Shown here one piece after another: positions 27,434 through 36,330 of a DNA stretch of 64,000 bases (positions within the stretch are counted from its first letter, which is position 1; each line of letters begins with the position of its first letter). Made by a program: the position numbers and the translations under genes. This stretch comes from Thalassolituus sp. UBA674 (lineage in GTDB: Bacteria; Pseudomonadota; Gammaproteobacteria; Pseudomonadales; Oceanobacteraceae). The notes beneath the pieces are model-generated. The model ran no database searches. It was not told the DNA's origin and was given only the letters and a program-made list of their open reading frames with translations. The DNA lies in assembly GCA_002298335.1 (NCBI GenBank), contig DBNK01000022.1, positions 1 through 64,000 on the forward strand, in the 5' to 3' direction.

Positions 27434-27961
27434 TTTGTTGCCTGGGGGACTGCATCCCCCGGGCACATGCCCGTCCCCCTGCTTCGCGCTTTCCGAAGTC
27501 TTGTATCCGGATATTCTCTTTCTCTCCGATGGTACATCTGCAAGGGACGTCCATGTCCCTCGCAGACTTGTTCGGCGTCCTGCCTCACAACCATCTCGTT
27601 CAATCAAATTTCCGGCGACTTCCGGAGGCGCAGTTCAACCAGAAACAGCTCTCATAAAAAACATCAGCACTGGGAGCCTCAACTCTTTAACTTCATATTC
27701 CTGAATTGCAAAGTCGAGGCTCTCAGTGATGTAAGTATATTCGCGGAGTTCCAGGTGTTGGGGCGCCTAGTGTGAGTCGCTGGAGACAAAGATGAACAGG
27801 CTTGAGGAACATGGATGTTCCGAAAGGCCCGCTGAGGCAGGACGCCGAATCGGGCCAGAGCCGTTGTGAATCTGAAGGTTTCAGCGAAATAACGAACACT
27901 ACAGCGCGAAGCAGGGGGACGGGCATGTGCCCGGGGGATGCAGTCCCCCAGGGAACAAAAA
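27434..27961. repeat. Long imperfect palindromic element, copy 1
   Basis: A perfect 50 bp inverted repeat (27441-27490 with 27903-27952) bounds an interior that also folds back on itself. TTCGGCGTCCTGCCTCA (from 27571) pairs with its exact reverse complement near 27833. The central CATCAGCACTGGGAGCCTC region (from about 27662) pairs with the segment ending near 27731. A related element lies at 35627-36172. Short open frames inside are by-products of the symmetry. I know no named family for it. Confidence 0.85.
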
Positions 27962-28033
27962 ATCAAACGGTGCTCAAATAACTAAATTACTTCGCTATGG
28001 CGAGTTCATAAAATGGAACGGGCCAGTCCCCCT

Positions 28034-29326
28034 TTATCCCACAAAAACCATCTTCAACAACAACGCCCCAGAAATAATCCACGTCGTCAGACTGACTTCC
28101 CCAGCCTTACCACCCAAGGCCTTCGCCGCCGCATAAGTAATAAACCCAAGAGTAATACCCTCAGCAATCGAGAAGGTCAGCGGCATCATCAGCAATACCA
28201 CAGCCACAGGTGCGGCTTCGGTCAGGTCATGCCAGTCGATATCACCGAGTGTGTAGAGCATGATCACTGAGACATAAAAAATCGCACCAGCAGTAGCGTA
28301 CGCCGGAACCATACCCGCCAATGGTGCGAAGAAGGTGCTTAATAAAAACAGAATACCGACCACGACAGCGGTCAGACCGGTACGGCCACCGGCCGCAACC
28401 CCAGAACCACTTTCGATATAACTGGTGGTGCTGGAGGTACCAAGTAATGAGCCAGCCACAGTAGCAGAACTGTCAGCCAGCAGGGCTTTACCCAAACGTG
28501 GCATATCGCCATTTTTGCCGTTGAGTCCGGCCTTTTCGGTGACGGCGATCAGCGTCCCTGCGGTATCGAACAGATCAACAAAGAGGAAGGCGAAGATCAC
28601 ACTGATCATGGCGATATCAAACGCCGCGGCGATATCCAGCTGCAGGAAGGTCGGGGCGATACTTGGTGGTGCCGACATAATGCCGTTGTAGCTGACATGC
28701 CCACTGAACAGGGCGATACCCGTTACCGCCAGTACGGCCAGGAGTACAGCTCCCGGCAGACGCAGACGTTCAAATAAAATAATCAGGAAGAAACCAGCCA
28801 CAGCCATGTAGGCGCCGAATTCATGCATATCACCGATGGTCACCAGCGTCGCCGGATGATCAACAACGATGCCCGCATTCTTCAGAGCGATTAACGCCAG
28901 AAATGCACCGATACCGGCGGCAATGGCTTTTTTCAGGGTATTCGGAATCGCATTGATCAGCCATTCGCGGATGCGGAATAAACTCAGCAGAATAAAGATC
29001 ACACCGGAGAAAAAGACCGCCCCCAGGGCCGCCTGCCAGGTGTAGCCCATGCCCAGCACCACGCCATAGGTAAAGAAGGCGTTAAGCCCCATGCCCGGAG
29101 CAAGGGCAATCGGCAGGTTGGCGACAAACCCCATGATAAAACAGCCGACCGCCGCCGCCAGACAGGTGGCAACGAAAACCGCGCCATTATCCATGCCGGT
29201 AGCTTCGAGAATCGACGGGTTCACGAAGATGATGTACGCCATGGTCAGGTAGGTGGTGATACCGGCGATCACTTCAGTGCGGAAATTCGACCCTGAAGCC
29301 GATAATTTGAACAGCCGCTCCAGCAT
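28034..29326 (-). CDS. AzgA-type NCS2 permease (guanine/hypoxanthine/adenine)
   Basis: This 430-residue membrane protein belongs to the AzgA-like branch of the NCS2 transporters, with FRTEVIAGITTYLTMAYIIFVNP at the N-terminus, PGMGLNAFF, DLFDTAGTL and TSSTTSYIESGSGVAAGGRTG. Family members import guanine and hypoxanthine (PbuG, GhxP) or adenine (AdeP); which base cannot be read from sequence. A GAGG ribosome site precedes the ATG. A RutR-like operator lies 18 bp upstream. With the xanthine permease it would cover uptake of all common purine bases. Confidence 0.9.
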   Translation of the reverse strand: MLERLFKLSASGSNFRTEVIAGITTYLTMAYIIFVNPSILEATGMDNGAVFVATCLAAAVGCFIMGFVANLPIALAPGMGLNAFFTYGVVLGMGYTWQAALGAVFFSGVIFILLSLFRIREWLINAIPNTLKKAIAAGIGAFLALIALKNAGIVVDHPATLVTIGDMHEFGAYMAVAGFFLIILFERLRLPGAVLLAVLAVTGIALFSGHVSYNGIMSAPPSIAPTFLQLDIAAAFDIAMISVIFAFLFVDLFDTAGTLIAVTEKAGLNGKNGDMPRLGKALLADSSATVAGSLLGTSSTTSYIESGSGVAAGGRTGLTAVVVGILFLLSTFFAPLAGMVPAYATAGAIFYVSVIMLYTLGDIDWHDLTEAAPVAVVLLMMPLTFSIAEGITLGFITYAAAKALGGKAGEVSLTTWIISGALLLKMVFVG

Positions 29327-29343
29327 GCGGAATTCCTCAATAG

Positions 29344-29359
29344 TTGACTACCCGGTCAG
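29344..29359. promoter_or_regulatory. RutR-like operator upstream of the AzgA-type permease
   Basis: TTGACTA-CC-CGGTCAG matches 11 of 14 defined bases of the RutR consensus. On the minus strand a TATACT hexamer abuts it, so a bound repressor would cover the -10/+1 area. Confidence 0.6.
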
Positions 29360-29459
29360 TATACGCAGGAGTATTCAACGATCAGAGAGGAAAGCGCACA
29401 AAGCCAGAGGCGACGGGCCATTCAGTATGATATTCCTGCCATTCTGAGCGGCCGCAAGG

Positions 29460-29963
29460 TTACTGAGGGCGGATACGGGCCATCAGGAAGCTGTCCATGT
29501 AGTGGCCATTGCGCAAGGCATGGTCTACCGAACGCCCTTCAGTGACAAAACCCAGAGACTCATAGAGGGCTACAGCCCCGGTATTATCCACAAAGACTTC
29601 CAACTCAAGGCGGTGCAGGCCCAGCCAGTTATCCGAGATGTTGATCAGCTCTTGTATCAGCCGCCGGCCTACGCCCTGACGCTGAAACTCTTTACCAACT
29701 GCAATACCCAATGCCGCTACATGACTGCGACGCGGATTCTTTTCGCGCATCAGGGTGGCATGGCCGGCAAAGGTGCCATCCACTTCAGCCACAATGCTGT
29801 GGATCAGATCGCTCTCATCTGCGTCTTTCAGGCGGCGCTCCCACAGCGACAGCTTGCCATGTGGTATCTGCAGCGTCTGCGAATACACAGCTTCATCCTG
29901 AAACATGGCATGCAGATCGCGGGCGTCTGCAGGGGATGAGGGTCTGATCGTTATCTTCTCCAC
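29460..29963 (-). CDS. GNAT family N-acetyltransferase
   Basis: This 167-residue acetyltransferase has the acetyl-CoA-binding motif RQGVGRRLIQELI and the C-terminal NTGAVALYESLGF of the GNAT fold. It resembles YhhY-like amino-acid acetyltransferases and RimI relatives. The acceptor is unknown. It lies downstream of the sigma-factor operon beyond a terminator and is probably expressed separately. Confidence 0.87.
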   Translation of the reverse strand: MEKITIRPSSPADARDLHAMFQDEAVYSQTLQIPHGKLSLWERRLKDADESDLIHSIVAEVDGTFAGHATLMREKNPRRSHVAALGIAVGKEFQRQGVGRRLIQELINISDNWLGLHRLELEVFVDNTGAVALYESLGFVTEGRSVDHALRNGHYMDSFLMARIRPQ

Positions 29964-30012
29964 CTTAGTTTCTCCTCAAGGGCGGTTCGTGCTGAAAAGG
30001 GCAGCAGACAGG

Positions 30013-30044
30013 CAAAAAAAATCCCGGGACAGGCCCGGGATTTA
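30013..30044 (-). terminator. Terminator of the sigma-factor operon
   Basis: AATCCCGGG-ACAG-GCCCGGGATT forms a strong hairpin that is followed by eight T on the minus strand, 20 bp beyond the stop of the gene at 30065. Confidence 0.92.
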
Positions 30045-30064
30045 TGTACAAACGCGTCGCGGGC

Positions 30065-30409
30065 TCAGAGCGCTCTGCGCATCATCTGCGAAGCGGCAAA
30101 CAGGGCACCGGCTGCTACAGCGGCACCACCGGCAATCACAGGAATGCGGGCAGACACAGTAATCAGGTCAATAAAGGGCATCAGCGGGAAGCAGACAGCA
30201 ACGGTCGCTGCAGCAATACCGGCTGCGGCCATCACAATCCATTCATGACTGGAGCCTGTGCTTTCCGGCACAGAAACAGAACGGGTTTCGGCCGCAGGCA
30301 GGCAGGCCATCACGCTGTCGGTGAAGCCATCATCCGCGATGTAACGCTCCTGACGTTGCAGGGCTTTTTCCAGCCAGTCGTTTTCGTTCATCAGATCATC
30401 TTGGTTCAT
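30065..30409 (-). CDS. Probable anti-sigma factor-like membrane protein
   Basis: This 114-residue protein begins MNQDDLMNENDWLEKALQRQ, then ERYIADDGFTDSVMACLP, followed by two hydrophobic segments. A short acidic N-terminal cytoplasmic domain plus transmembrane region, overlapping the end of an ECF sigma gene, is the usual layout of membrane anti-sigma factors. No zinc-binding HxxxCxxC is present. I start at 30409, where AGGAGG lies 9 bp upstream, so the gene overlaps the sigma gene by 14 bp, consistent with translational coupling. The role is inferred from context. Confidence 0.7.
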   Translation of the reverse strand: MNQDDLMNENDWLEKALQRQERYIADDGFTDSVMACLPAAETRSVSVPESTGSSHEWIVMAAAGIAAATVAVCFPLMPFIDLITVSARIPVIAGGAAVAAGALFAASQMMRRAL

Positions 30410-30965
30410 CTGAGTTTTCCTCCTGCCATTCAGACAACAGTTCCTGCAGTTTATTCCTGCCACGCAGTATGTGCGTTTTCACTGTGCCGACGGGTAAGTT
30501 CATTATGTCAGCGATTTCCGGGTGTGCAAATCCCCTTTGTAAGGAGAAGTGTACCGCCTGTCTCTGTTCGTCACTGAGCATGGCCATGGCGCGGTTAAAG
30601 TCACGCATGAAGGCTTCGCCTTCGTGGGGTTCTTCCGTCACCAGATGGTGCTCTGCCACTTCTTCGGTATCCGGCCTGTGCTTACGCTGCTCGTCCAGAA
30701 AGCAGCGGTAAGCCACCTGATAGATCCAGGTGCGGAAACTGCTTTCGCCGCGGAAGTCACCGATGTAACGGTGAATCTTGACGAAGGTTTCCTGTGCCAG
30801 ATCATCGGCCAGCGCCTCATTCCCCCGGGTAAAGCGACGCAGCGTGTTCCGTATTTCAGACTGGTAACGTCTCACCAGCACGGCAAAAGCATGACGGTTA
30901 TCATGCTTCTGAACTCTGCTGATCAGCTCCTCGTCACTCGGTCCCACACCTTCTGCCCCCGTCAA
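30396..30965 (-). CDS. ECF sigma-70 family RNA polymerase sigma factor
   Basis: This is a 189-residue extracytoplasmic-function sigma factor. Region 2 (FAVLVRRYQSEIRNTLRR, then ADDLAQETFVKIHRYI) binds polymerase and the -10 element. Region 4 (HPEIADIMNLPVGTVKTHI) binds the -35 element. The apparent TTG start at 30965 is weak, and a GTG at 30947 is an alternative. It is followed and overlapped by a probable anti-sigma gene. The next two genes upstream (31011-32253) encode membrane proteins of the same strand and may be cotranscribed. Confidence 0.9.
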   Translation of the reverse strand: MTGAEGVGPSDEELISRVQKHDNRHAFAVLVRRYQSEIRNTLRRFTRGNEALADDLAQETFVKIHRYIGDFRGESSFRTWIYQVAYRCFLDEQRKHRPDTEEVAEHHLVTEEPHEGEAFMRDFNRAMAMLSDEQRQAVHFSLQRGFAHPEIADIMNLPVGTVKTHILRGRNKLQELLSEWQEENSDEPR

Positions 30966-31010
30966 AGGCCGCCACAGGCGGCCAGAAAATTCTGTATTGT
31001 TTAATTCTTA

Positions 31011-31772
31011 TTATTGGCTGTCTTTTTCATCCAGCCGGGTGACCAGTAACTGGGCCAGGCCGATGAAGAGTGGGATCAGGGCCAGTGTAGCGACATCCGC
31101 TCCGGCCAGACTGAACAGGGCGATCCCTACCGCCAGGCCAATCGCAATATTCACAACCGCTTTATGCATGGTTGGTTTGGCACCATCCCCCTTATCGAGG
31201 GCTTCAAGCATTTCCACCGGGACGTCCTGACCCATCTCAATCATCTTGTCGATGGTGGCATGCACCATTTCACGCTTACGGCGACGGTTGTAGGTGATGA
31301 TGGCGACGATCAGCAGCGGGCTTCCGAACAGCAGGATCACAGCAACCAGACCGACCACATCAATACCATCTGACCAGTCACTGTGGATGTAAACACCCCG
31401 CTCCATGTCTTTGTCGGCCTTAGTGACTATCTTCTGCTCTTTTTCGCGGGACAGAGATTCAATTTCTGCGATTGCACGTTCCAGCTCCTGCTTGTCTTCT
31501 TCTGTCATATCTGCACTGATGGAGTCCGGCAGATTCTCCAGTGAGATGGCAACGGTCTTCAGAATCCCCAGAGCAAACTTATCCCCCGCACCCGGCTCTT
31601 CATCATCGGTGGTCAGATGAATTTCAAACTGAGCGCTGGTTTTTTCCTTTGCATTTTCCGCGTCTGCGACGTCCACAACCACATGCTTTTCTTCTGCGGT
31701 ATCTTCAGCATGGACCGGGGCAGAAAGCAGCGCCGGGATGAGAAGCAGAGTGGCTAAAATATTCGACTGCAT
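31011..31772 (-). CDS. DUF6249-type membrane protein with signal peptide
   Basis: This 253-residue protein has a signal peptide (to about AHA, residue 22), a periplasmic acidic region of about 110 residues, then a hydrophobic segment near 138-160, a basic cytoplasmic stretch (NRRRKREMVHATIDKMIEMG) and two more hydrophobic segments at the C-terminus. The last half resembles DUF6249, often found next to ECF sigma genes. It lies 45 bp upstream of the sigma gene. A sensing or regulatory role in that system is inference. Confidence 0.7.
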   Translation of the reverse strand: MQSNILATLLLIPALLSAPVHAEDTAEEKHVVVDVADAENAKEKTSAQFEIHLTTDDEEPGAGDKFALGILKTVAISLENLPDSISADMTEEDKQELERAIAEIESLSREKEQKIVTKADKDMERGVYIHSDWSDGIDVVGLVAVILLFGSPLLIVAIITYNRRRKREMVHATIDKMIEMGQDVPVEMLEALDKGDGAKPTMHKAVVNIAIGLAVGIALFSLAGADVATLALIPLFIGLAQLLVTRLDEKDSQ

Positions 31773-31803
31773 GTTTTTCCCCTTAAAACTCTGAACCCCA
31801 CGT

Positions 31804-32253
31804 TCAGATACGGCCTTTGTTGGTGAAACCGGTTACTGTGCTCAGCATTTCAGAGAACACCAGAGGGCCGACAAATAAAATCACAATCAGAGTCACAACC
31901 AGCCAGTTGGTCACTGCCTGAAAATCGGTATTTTCATAGGTTTCCACGACCTGATCCAGTGACATATTCTGCAGTTCCAGAAAGCTGTCGATGGCGGAAA
32001 TCATTTCGCGGTAAGACGCGCGCTCATCTGCGCTCATCTGCGCCCAGCTGCCCGCTGGCAGCTGATGCAACGGGCCGTAGACAGATTCGATAATCTCAAT
32101 GGCCTGCTGCTTGTTGACGGTACCGGAGAAACTCTCCTGCAGTACCACCATCATAGGGTTGTTATCAGCAACACCAGCCTGTGCCGGTGCAACGCTCAGC
32201 ATCAGTCCGAATGACATCAGCATCAGGGCGATTGTGCGGTTAAACATTTTCAT
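31804..32253 (-). CDS. Hypothetical exported/membrane protein in the sigma operon
   Basis: This 149-residue protein has a signal peptide (MKMFNRTIALMLMSFGLMLS and on to AQA), a short helical periplasmic region and a C-terminal membrane segment (LVVTLIVILFVGPLVF). I do not recognise a family. GGAGG lies well placed before the ATG at 32253. It is 31 bp upstream of the DUF6249 gene and probably heads the four-gene sigma operon. Confidence 0.7.
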   Translation of the reverse strand: MKMFNRTIALMLMSFGLMLSVAPAQAGVADNNPMMVVLQESFSGTVNKQQAIEIIESVYGPLHQLPAGSWAQMSADERASYREMISAIDSFLELQNMSLDQVVETYENTDFQAVTNWLVVTLIVILFVGPLVFSEMLSTVTGFTNKGRI

Positions 32254-32375
32254 GGTCTTCCTCCGGTTATTCCTTTCCGGATGCATTTATCCGGTTTCTG
32301 CTTAGTTAGACGCGGGGCAGATCGGAACGGATTCAGACCGATGCAAAAAAAATTAAAAAAAATTTCAGATCAGCC

Positions 32376-34154
32376 TCAGGCAGGCTGCAGACGCGGGTCT
32401 CCGGGCCTGACCTGTAGGCGATGTATCCGCGTGATCTGATAGCTGCTGGCGGTGATGGTGTCCAGGTAACGCCACTCACAGACCGCCGCTGACGGCGTGA
32501 AGCGCACCACGAGGTACCCCCGGTCACCGCCATTCACATAGTGCAGGTTATCCACCAGTGTCTGCAGACCTTCTTCGTAGTCCGCACGCAGCTGCGGGTT
32601 ACTGCTCAGGCCCAGAAAGCCTTCCATACCGGGGGAGGACACCGATGAGGTGGCAAACTCCACCCCGCACAGGGCACTGGCACCCTGATCGGCCCCCAGG
32701 GTATTCAGCTCGTGGGCCCAGCCGTTGTGGGTATCTCCTGAGAGCACCACCAGATTGGCACCGGCATCACGCAGGCCATTGAGCAGGGCCTCCCGTTCGG
32801 CCATATAGCCATCCCAGGCATCGAGGTTGTACGGTGCTTTATTCGTCACACGCAGTATCTCAGCCCCGGTCAGTGTCGAGTCGTTCTGCAGCATGCGCTT
32901 TTTGATGGCGGTGAGTTCCATCATGGTCTGGTGCACGTTAGCCCGCTTCTGCGTGGTGTTCTCACCGCGTATCGTCGCGAAGAAGAGGTCATTGGTGGCC
33001 TGCATCAGTTCCACCGGCAGTTCCATGCGCCCCATAATGATCTGCTGCCCAAGCACCTGCCAGACGGCTTCTGACTCACGCACATTGCCGAGTACCTCAG
33101 TCATCTGCTGCGGGCCCATCAGGCTGCGTTCCGGCGCCAGCAGGGCTTCGTACATGGCTGACACATCCAGTCCACGTTCTGTCATGAACTCGCGCTGCTC
33201 CAGCTGCTGAGAACGGGCCAGCAGGCGGGTTTCGAGCATATTCAGGTTCACCAGATCGCCGAACTGAAAGCGGCGGTGAATGTCATTCAGGTCTGCTTTG
33301 GAGCGGATGGGCATCCACTCATGATAGGCCTGTACCGCTGCATCACGACGGGCCTGCCACGGGCCTTCCGACGCATCGTGATTCTGCGCGCCGCCGACCC
33401 AGACGTCGTTGCTGATCTCGTGGTCATCCCAGATGCAGATAAAGGGCTTAGCGGCATGCGCTGCCTGCAGGTCAGTATCGGTACGGTACTGCTGGTAGCG
33501 GCGGCGGTAGTCGTCGAGCGTAATGGTCTCGCTCAGCGGGTCCGGCACACGGCCGGAATAATCCTGACTGGGGTATTTGTTCGAACCGTATTCATAGATG
33601 TAGTCACCCAGATGCAGCACCACATCGGCCTCACATCCGGCCAGCTCGCGGTAGACGTAGAACATCCCAGCCGGGTAGTTGGCGCAGGAACAGGCGGCAA
33701 TCGTAACCTCTCTGACCCGGCCAACCGGCAGAGTCCGGGTAACACCCACCGGAGACAGGGCACCGCCCTGCCCGGCAAACTGATAGTAATAGACACTGTC
33801 AGGTGACAGACCGGTGACATCCACCTTGACCGTAAAATCTCTGTTCTTGTTGGTGTACTCAGTGCCTGACGCCACCACCTGTTTCAGTTCCGGATCGCTG
33901 GCCATCACCCAGGCCACTTCGGCTTCGGTAGCGACCTCCACATCCGGGCTGACCCGGGTCCAGATAATGACCGCATCACTGAGAGGATCACCCGAGGCAA
34001 CACCATGACCGAAGGCGAATACGGTCAGGTTTTTATCTTCCCCCTCCTTCACTCCGAGACAACCGGACAGGGCCGCTGGCAGGGTGACAGCCCCGGCTCC
34101 GGCAAGACCTGTACGGAGAAAATCGCGGCGGCTGAGATTGGTCGGCCTGGACAT
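32376..34154 (-). CDS. phoD: Alkaline phosphatase D family protein
   Basis: This 592-residue PhoD-family phosphatase/phosphodiesterase has a Tat signal (SRRDFLRTG, residues 8-16) followed by a lipobox-like SGC. Catalytic-core motifs include FGHGVASGDP, HLGDYIYEYG, CIWDDHEISND and VVLSGDTHNGWAHE. It releases phosphate from phosphomonoesters or diesters outside the cytoplasm, using calcium and iron in the family. No convincing Pho box is seen upstream, although the pst genes lie at 61 kb. Confidence 0.93.
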   Translation of the reverse strand: MSRPTNLSRRDFLRTGLAGAGAVTLPAALSGCLGVKEGEDKNLTVFAFGHGVASGDPLSDAVIIWTRVSPDVEVATEAEVAWVMASDPELKQVVASGTEYTNKNRDFTVKVDVTGLSPDSVYYYQFAGQGGALSPVGVTRTLPVGRVREVTIAACSCANYPAGMFYVYRELAGCEADVVLHLGDYIYEYGSNKYPSQDYSGRVPDPLSETITLDDYRRRYQQYRTDTDLQAAHAAKPFICIWDDHEISNDVWVGGAQNHDASEGPWQARRDAAVQAYHEWMPIRSKADLNDIHRRFQFGDLVNLNMLETRLLARSQQLEQREFMTERGLDVSAMYEALLAPERSLMGPQQMTEVLGNVRESEAVWQVLGQQIIMGRMELPVELMQATNDLFFATIRGENTTQKRANVHQTMMELTAIKKRMLQNDSTLTGAEILRVTNKAPYNLDAWDGYMAEREALLNGLRDAGANLVVLSGDTHNGWAHELNTLGADQGASALCGVEFATSSVSSPGMEGFLGLSSNPQLRADYEEGLQTLVDNLHYVNGGDRGYLVVRFTPSAAVCEWRYLDTITASSYQITRIHRLQVRPGDPRLQPA

Positions 34155-34355
34155 TGGCTACTCCATAAAAAAAACTGTGGGTCAAAAGCTGACCATAACC
34201 GCCCTATATTACAACCGCAGGTACCGCACTGCTGGCCACGCCGTACAGGAATAACGAGATACCGGCACAAACAGGACAAAACCACGCAAGGGAAAGCCAT
34301 GACCGCCGGGCGGAGGCGTATAATTCAGTGGTAATTATTTTCAGCCGGAGAGCAC

Positions 34356-35255
34356 ATGAGTTACCCCCGTGACATGATTGGCTATGGCGCCAATCCACCG
34401 CATCCGCAATGGCCCGAAAATGCCCGAATCGCCGTACAGTTTGTGATTAATTACGAAGAAGGCGGTGAGAACTGCATTCTTCATGGTGATAAAGCGTCCG
34501 AAGCGTTTTTATCCGAAATTATTGGTGCGCAACCGCTGGAAGGTGTGCGCCATATGAACATGGAATCTTTCTACGAATTCGGCAGCCGCAAAGGCTTCTG
34601 GCGACTCCATAAAATGTTCACTGAGCGCAATATGACCGCCACGGTATTCGGCGTTGCCATGGCACTCGAACGCAATCCGGATGCAGTCAAAGCCATGCTC
34701 TATGCCAACTGGGAAATTGCCAGTCACGGCCTGCGCTGGATTGATTACCAATATATTCCGGAAGATGTTGAACGCGAGCATTTACAGCAGGCGATAGACA
34801 TTCATACCCGCGTCACCGGCGCAAGACCGGTTGGTTGGTACACCGGACGTATGAGCCCGAACACCCGTCGTTTAGTCGCGGAGGAAGGCGGCTTTTTATA
34901 CGACGCCGATTCCTACGCCGATGAACTGCCCTACTGGGTGGAAGAAGCCGGCAAACCACACTTAGTGGTGCCCTATACGCTGGATGCCAACGACATGCGC
35001 TTTGCCACCAATCAGGGATTTAACTCCGGTGATCAGTTTTTTGCGTATTTAAAAGACAGTTTTGATGTGCTGTATGCCGAGGGCGAAACTCAGCCGGGTA
35101 TGCTGAGTATTGGACTGCACTGTCGCTTAGTCGGACGCCCGGGGCGGGCAGCGGCGCTGGCAAGATTTCTGGATTATGTGCAGGGGCACGACAGGGTGTG
35201 GGTGTGTCGCAGGGATGAGATTGCCAGGCACTGGCGGGAGCATTTTCCGGCGTGA
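34356..35255 (+). CDS. puuE: Allantoinase PuuE (polysaccharide-deacetylase fold)
   Basis: This 299-residue protein matches PuuE, the metal-independent allantoinase described in Pseudomonas fluorescens, which hydrolyses allantoin to allantoate. It has the opening PRDMIGYGANPPHPQWP, the NYEEGGENCILHGD segment and SHGLRWIDYQ where deacetylases carry metal ligands. An AGC-CGGAGAGC ribosome site lies before the ATG. It is transcribed apart from the main purine operon, converging with it across a repeat-rich spacer, and fills the allantoin-to-allantoate step missing there. Confidence 0.95.
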   Translation: MSYPRDMIGYGANPPHPQWPENARIAVQFVINYEEGGENCILHGDKASEAFLSEIIGAQPLEGVRHMNMESFYEFGSRKGFWRLHKMFTERNMTATVFGVAMALERNPDAVKAMLYANWEIASHGLRWIDYQYIPEDVEREHLQQAIDIHTRVTGARPVGWYTGRMSPNTRRLVAEEGGFLYDADSYADELPYWVEEAGKPHLVVPYTLDANDMRFATNQGFNSGDQFFAYLKDSFDVLYAEGETQPGMLSIGLHCRLVGRPGRAAALARFLDYVQGHDRVWVCRRDEIARHWREHFPA

Positions 35256-35353
35256 TTTCTTTGTCCTGAGGTCATTGCGATAACTCCTGAAATTTAGAAA
35301 CCTACTTTAATGTAATTGCTTTTTTAAGATCAGATAAGCTCCTACTTATCTAA

Positions 35354-35409
35354 TCGTCATCCCGTGGCTTCCGTGACCAGAGGAAACGGAAATGACCACG
35401 GGATCCAGA
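35354..35409. repeat. REP-like hairpin, extended form
   Basis: ATCCCGTGG (35359-35367) and CCACGGGAT (35396-35404) form a perfect 9 bp outer stem, with TTCCGT/ACGGAA as an inner stem. The flanks CGTC and CCAG relate it to the GGATCC-type repeats at 19.8 and 36.2 kb. Confidence 0.8.
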
Positions 35410-35564
35410 GGTATCTTTCTCTCCTCTCTGTAAGGTATTTTTAATATAGAGACTGGGCTCAATCTCCACAATTACTGAGTGGATCCTATCGATCTTGGGA
35501 GGAATGCATGGGGACGCCCGGTCCCTACCGGTGCTTTTTTGAACGGTTTTGACACTCAATCCCG

Positions 35565-35612
35565 TCATTGCGATAACTTTGTTACGAGCAAACGCGAAGC
35601 AATCCATAACTG
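35565..35612. repeat. REP-like repeat (CATTGCGA ... GCAATCC type)
   Basis: The segment holds CATTGCGATAAC and GCGAAGCAATCC, the two halves of a widespread short bacterial repeat. A partner in the opposite sense lies at 36272-36301, and a fragment near 35274. Confidence 0.65.
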
Positions 35613-35626
35613 ATTTTTGGTTCGCT

Positions 35627-36172
35627 CCTTGGGGGAATGCATCCCCCGGGCGCGCGCCCTTCCCCCTGCTTCGCGCTTTTCTGGGCCGTGTTTCCTCATT
35701 TAATTGTCTCTTACCGGACCGGGACTGAGCAGCCTCCCTGCTGCCAGCCCCTTGCTCGACATCCATGTCTCGCATTCCGGACGAGCCTGCATAAATTTCG
35801 GCGCCCCCAGAGGCGCATTTTCAACCAGCGACAATTCACATTAGAAATAAAAGCACTGGGGGCATCAACTCATGCAATCCATTAACAGGAACTAAAAAGC
35901 CAAGGCTCTCAGTGCTGCCTGTTTAAATCAGGGTGTGGCTGGTGTTGGGGCGCCTGTTGCGAGCCACGACGTTCAAAAGCGAGTAGGCCGACAGAACATG
36001 GATGTTCTGTCAGGGGCACTGAGGCAGGAGCCGAATTGCCCCGTGGTCGTTGTGAGTTTGCAGAACGTCGTGAAACAGCGAGGAACACAGCGCGAAGCAG
36101 GTGGGAGGGCGGGACCGCCTAGGGCGCGCCGGTCGGGACTAGGCGTCCCCATGCCGTCCTCCCAGGAGCGCA
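35627..36172. repeat. Long imperfect palindromic element, copy 2
   Basis: This element parallels the one at 27434-27961. It has related ends (GGGGGAATGCATCCCCCGGG on the left; AGCGCGAAGCAGG on the right), the internal AGAACATGGATGTTCT, CACTGAGGCAGGA and TGTTGGGGCGCCT. The central AGCACTGGGGGC segment pairs with GGCTCTCAGTGCT. The arms are less perfect than in copy 1, suggesting an older or decaying copy. No protein-coding gene is supported inside. Confidence 0.8.
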
Positions 36173-36193
36173 ATTCCACTTCGTCTTTTTAAA

Positions 36194-36223
36194 TGGATCC
36201 TGCGATCAAGTCGCAGGATGACG
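36194..36223. repeat. REP-like hairpin (GGATCC type), second copy
   Basis: ATCCTGCGA-TCAAG-TCGCAGGAT has the same loop as the copy at 19803-19834. One C-G pair is replaced by T-A on both sides, a compensated change that keeps the stem intact. Confidence 0.85.
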
Positions 36224-36271
36224 TGTCTTCATTTCGCAATAATGAAACCACATATAACCACTAAGGTTCTG

Positions 36272-36301
36272 GATTGCTTCGCTGTCGCTCGCAATAACAG
36301 A
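36272..36301. repeat. REP-like repeat (GGATTGCTTCGC type)
   Basis: CTGGATTGCTTCGC-TGTC-GCTCGCAATAAC is the reverse-sense relative of the repeat at 35565-35612. It sits 30 bp past the end of the puuD gene. Confidence 0.65.
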
Positions 36302-36330
36302 CTTCAGCAATTAAAGAATAAAATCCAATC

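Noticed and set aside
27467..27966. Several short open frames within the long palindromic elements (also 35637-36192)
   Set aside because: They mirror one another because the DNA is palindromic, have no ribosome sites and look compositionally unlike the neighbouring proteins.
34190..34204. GGTCA-AAAGC-TGACC upstream of phoD as a further RutR site
   Set aside because: The half-sites are in the opposite order to TGACC...GGTCA, so it does not fit the RutR pattern.
35260..36330. The repeat cluster as a CRISPR array
   Set aside because: The repeats are of different kinds, irregularly spaced and palindromic, with no regular spacers and no cas gene in the window.
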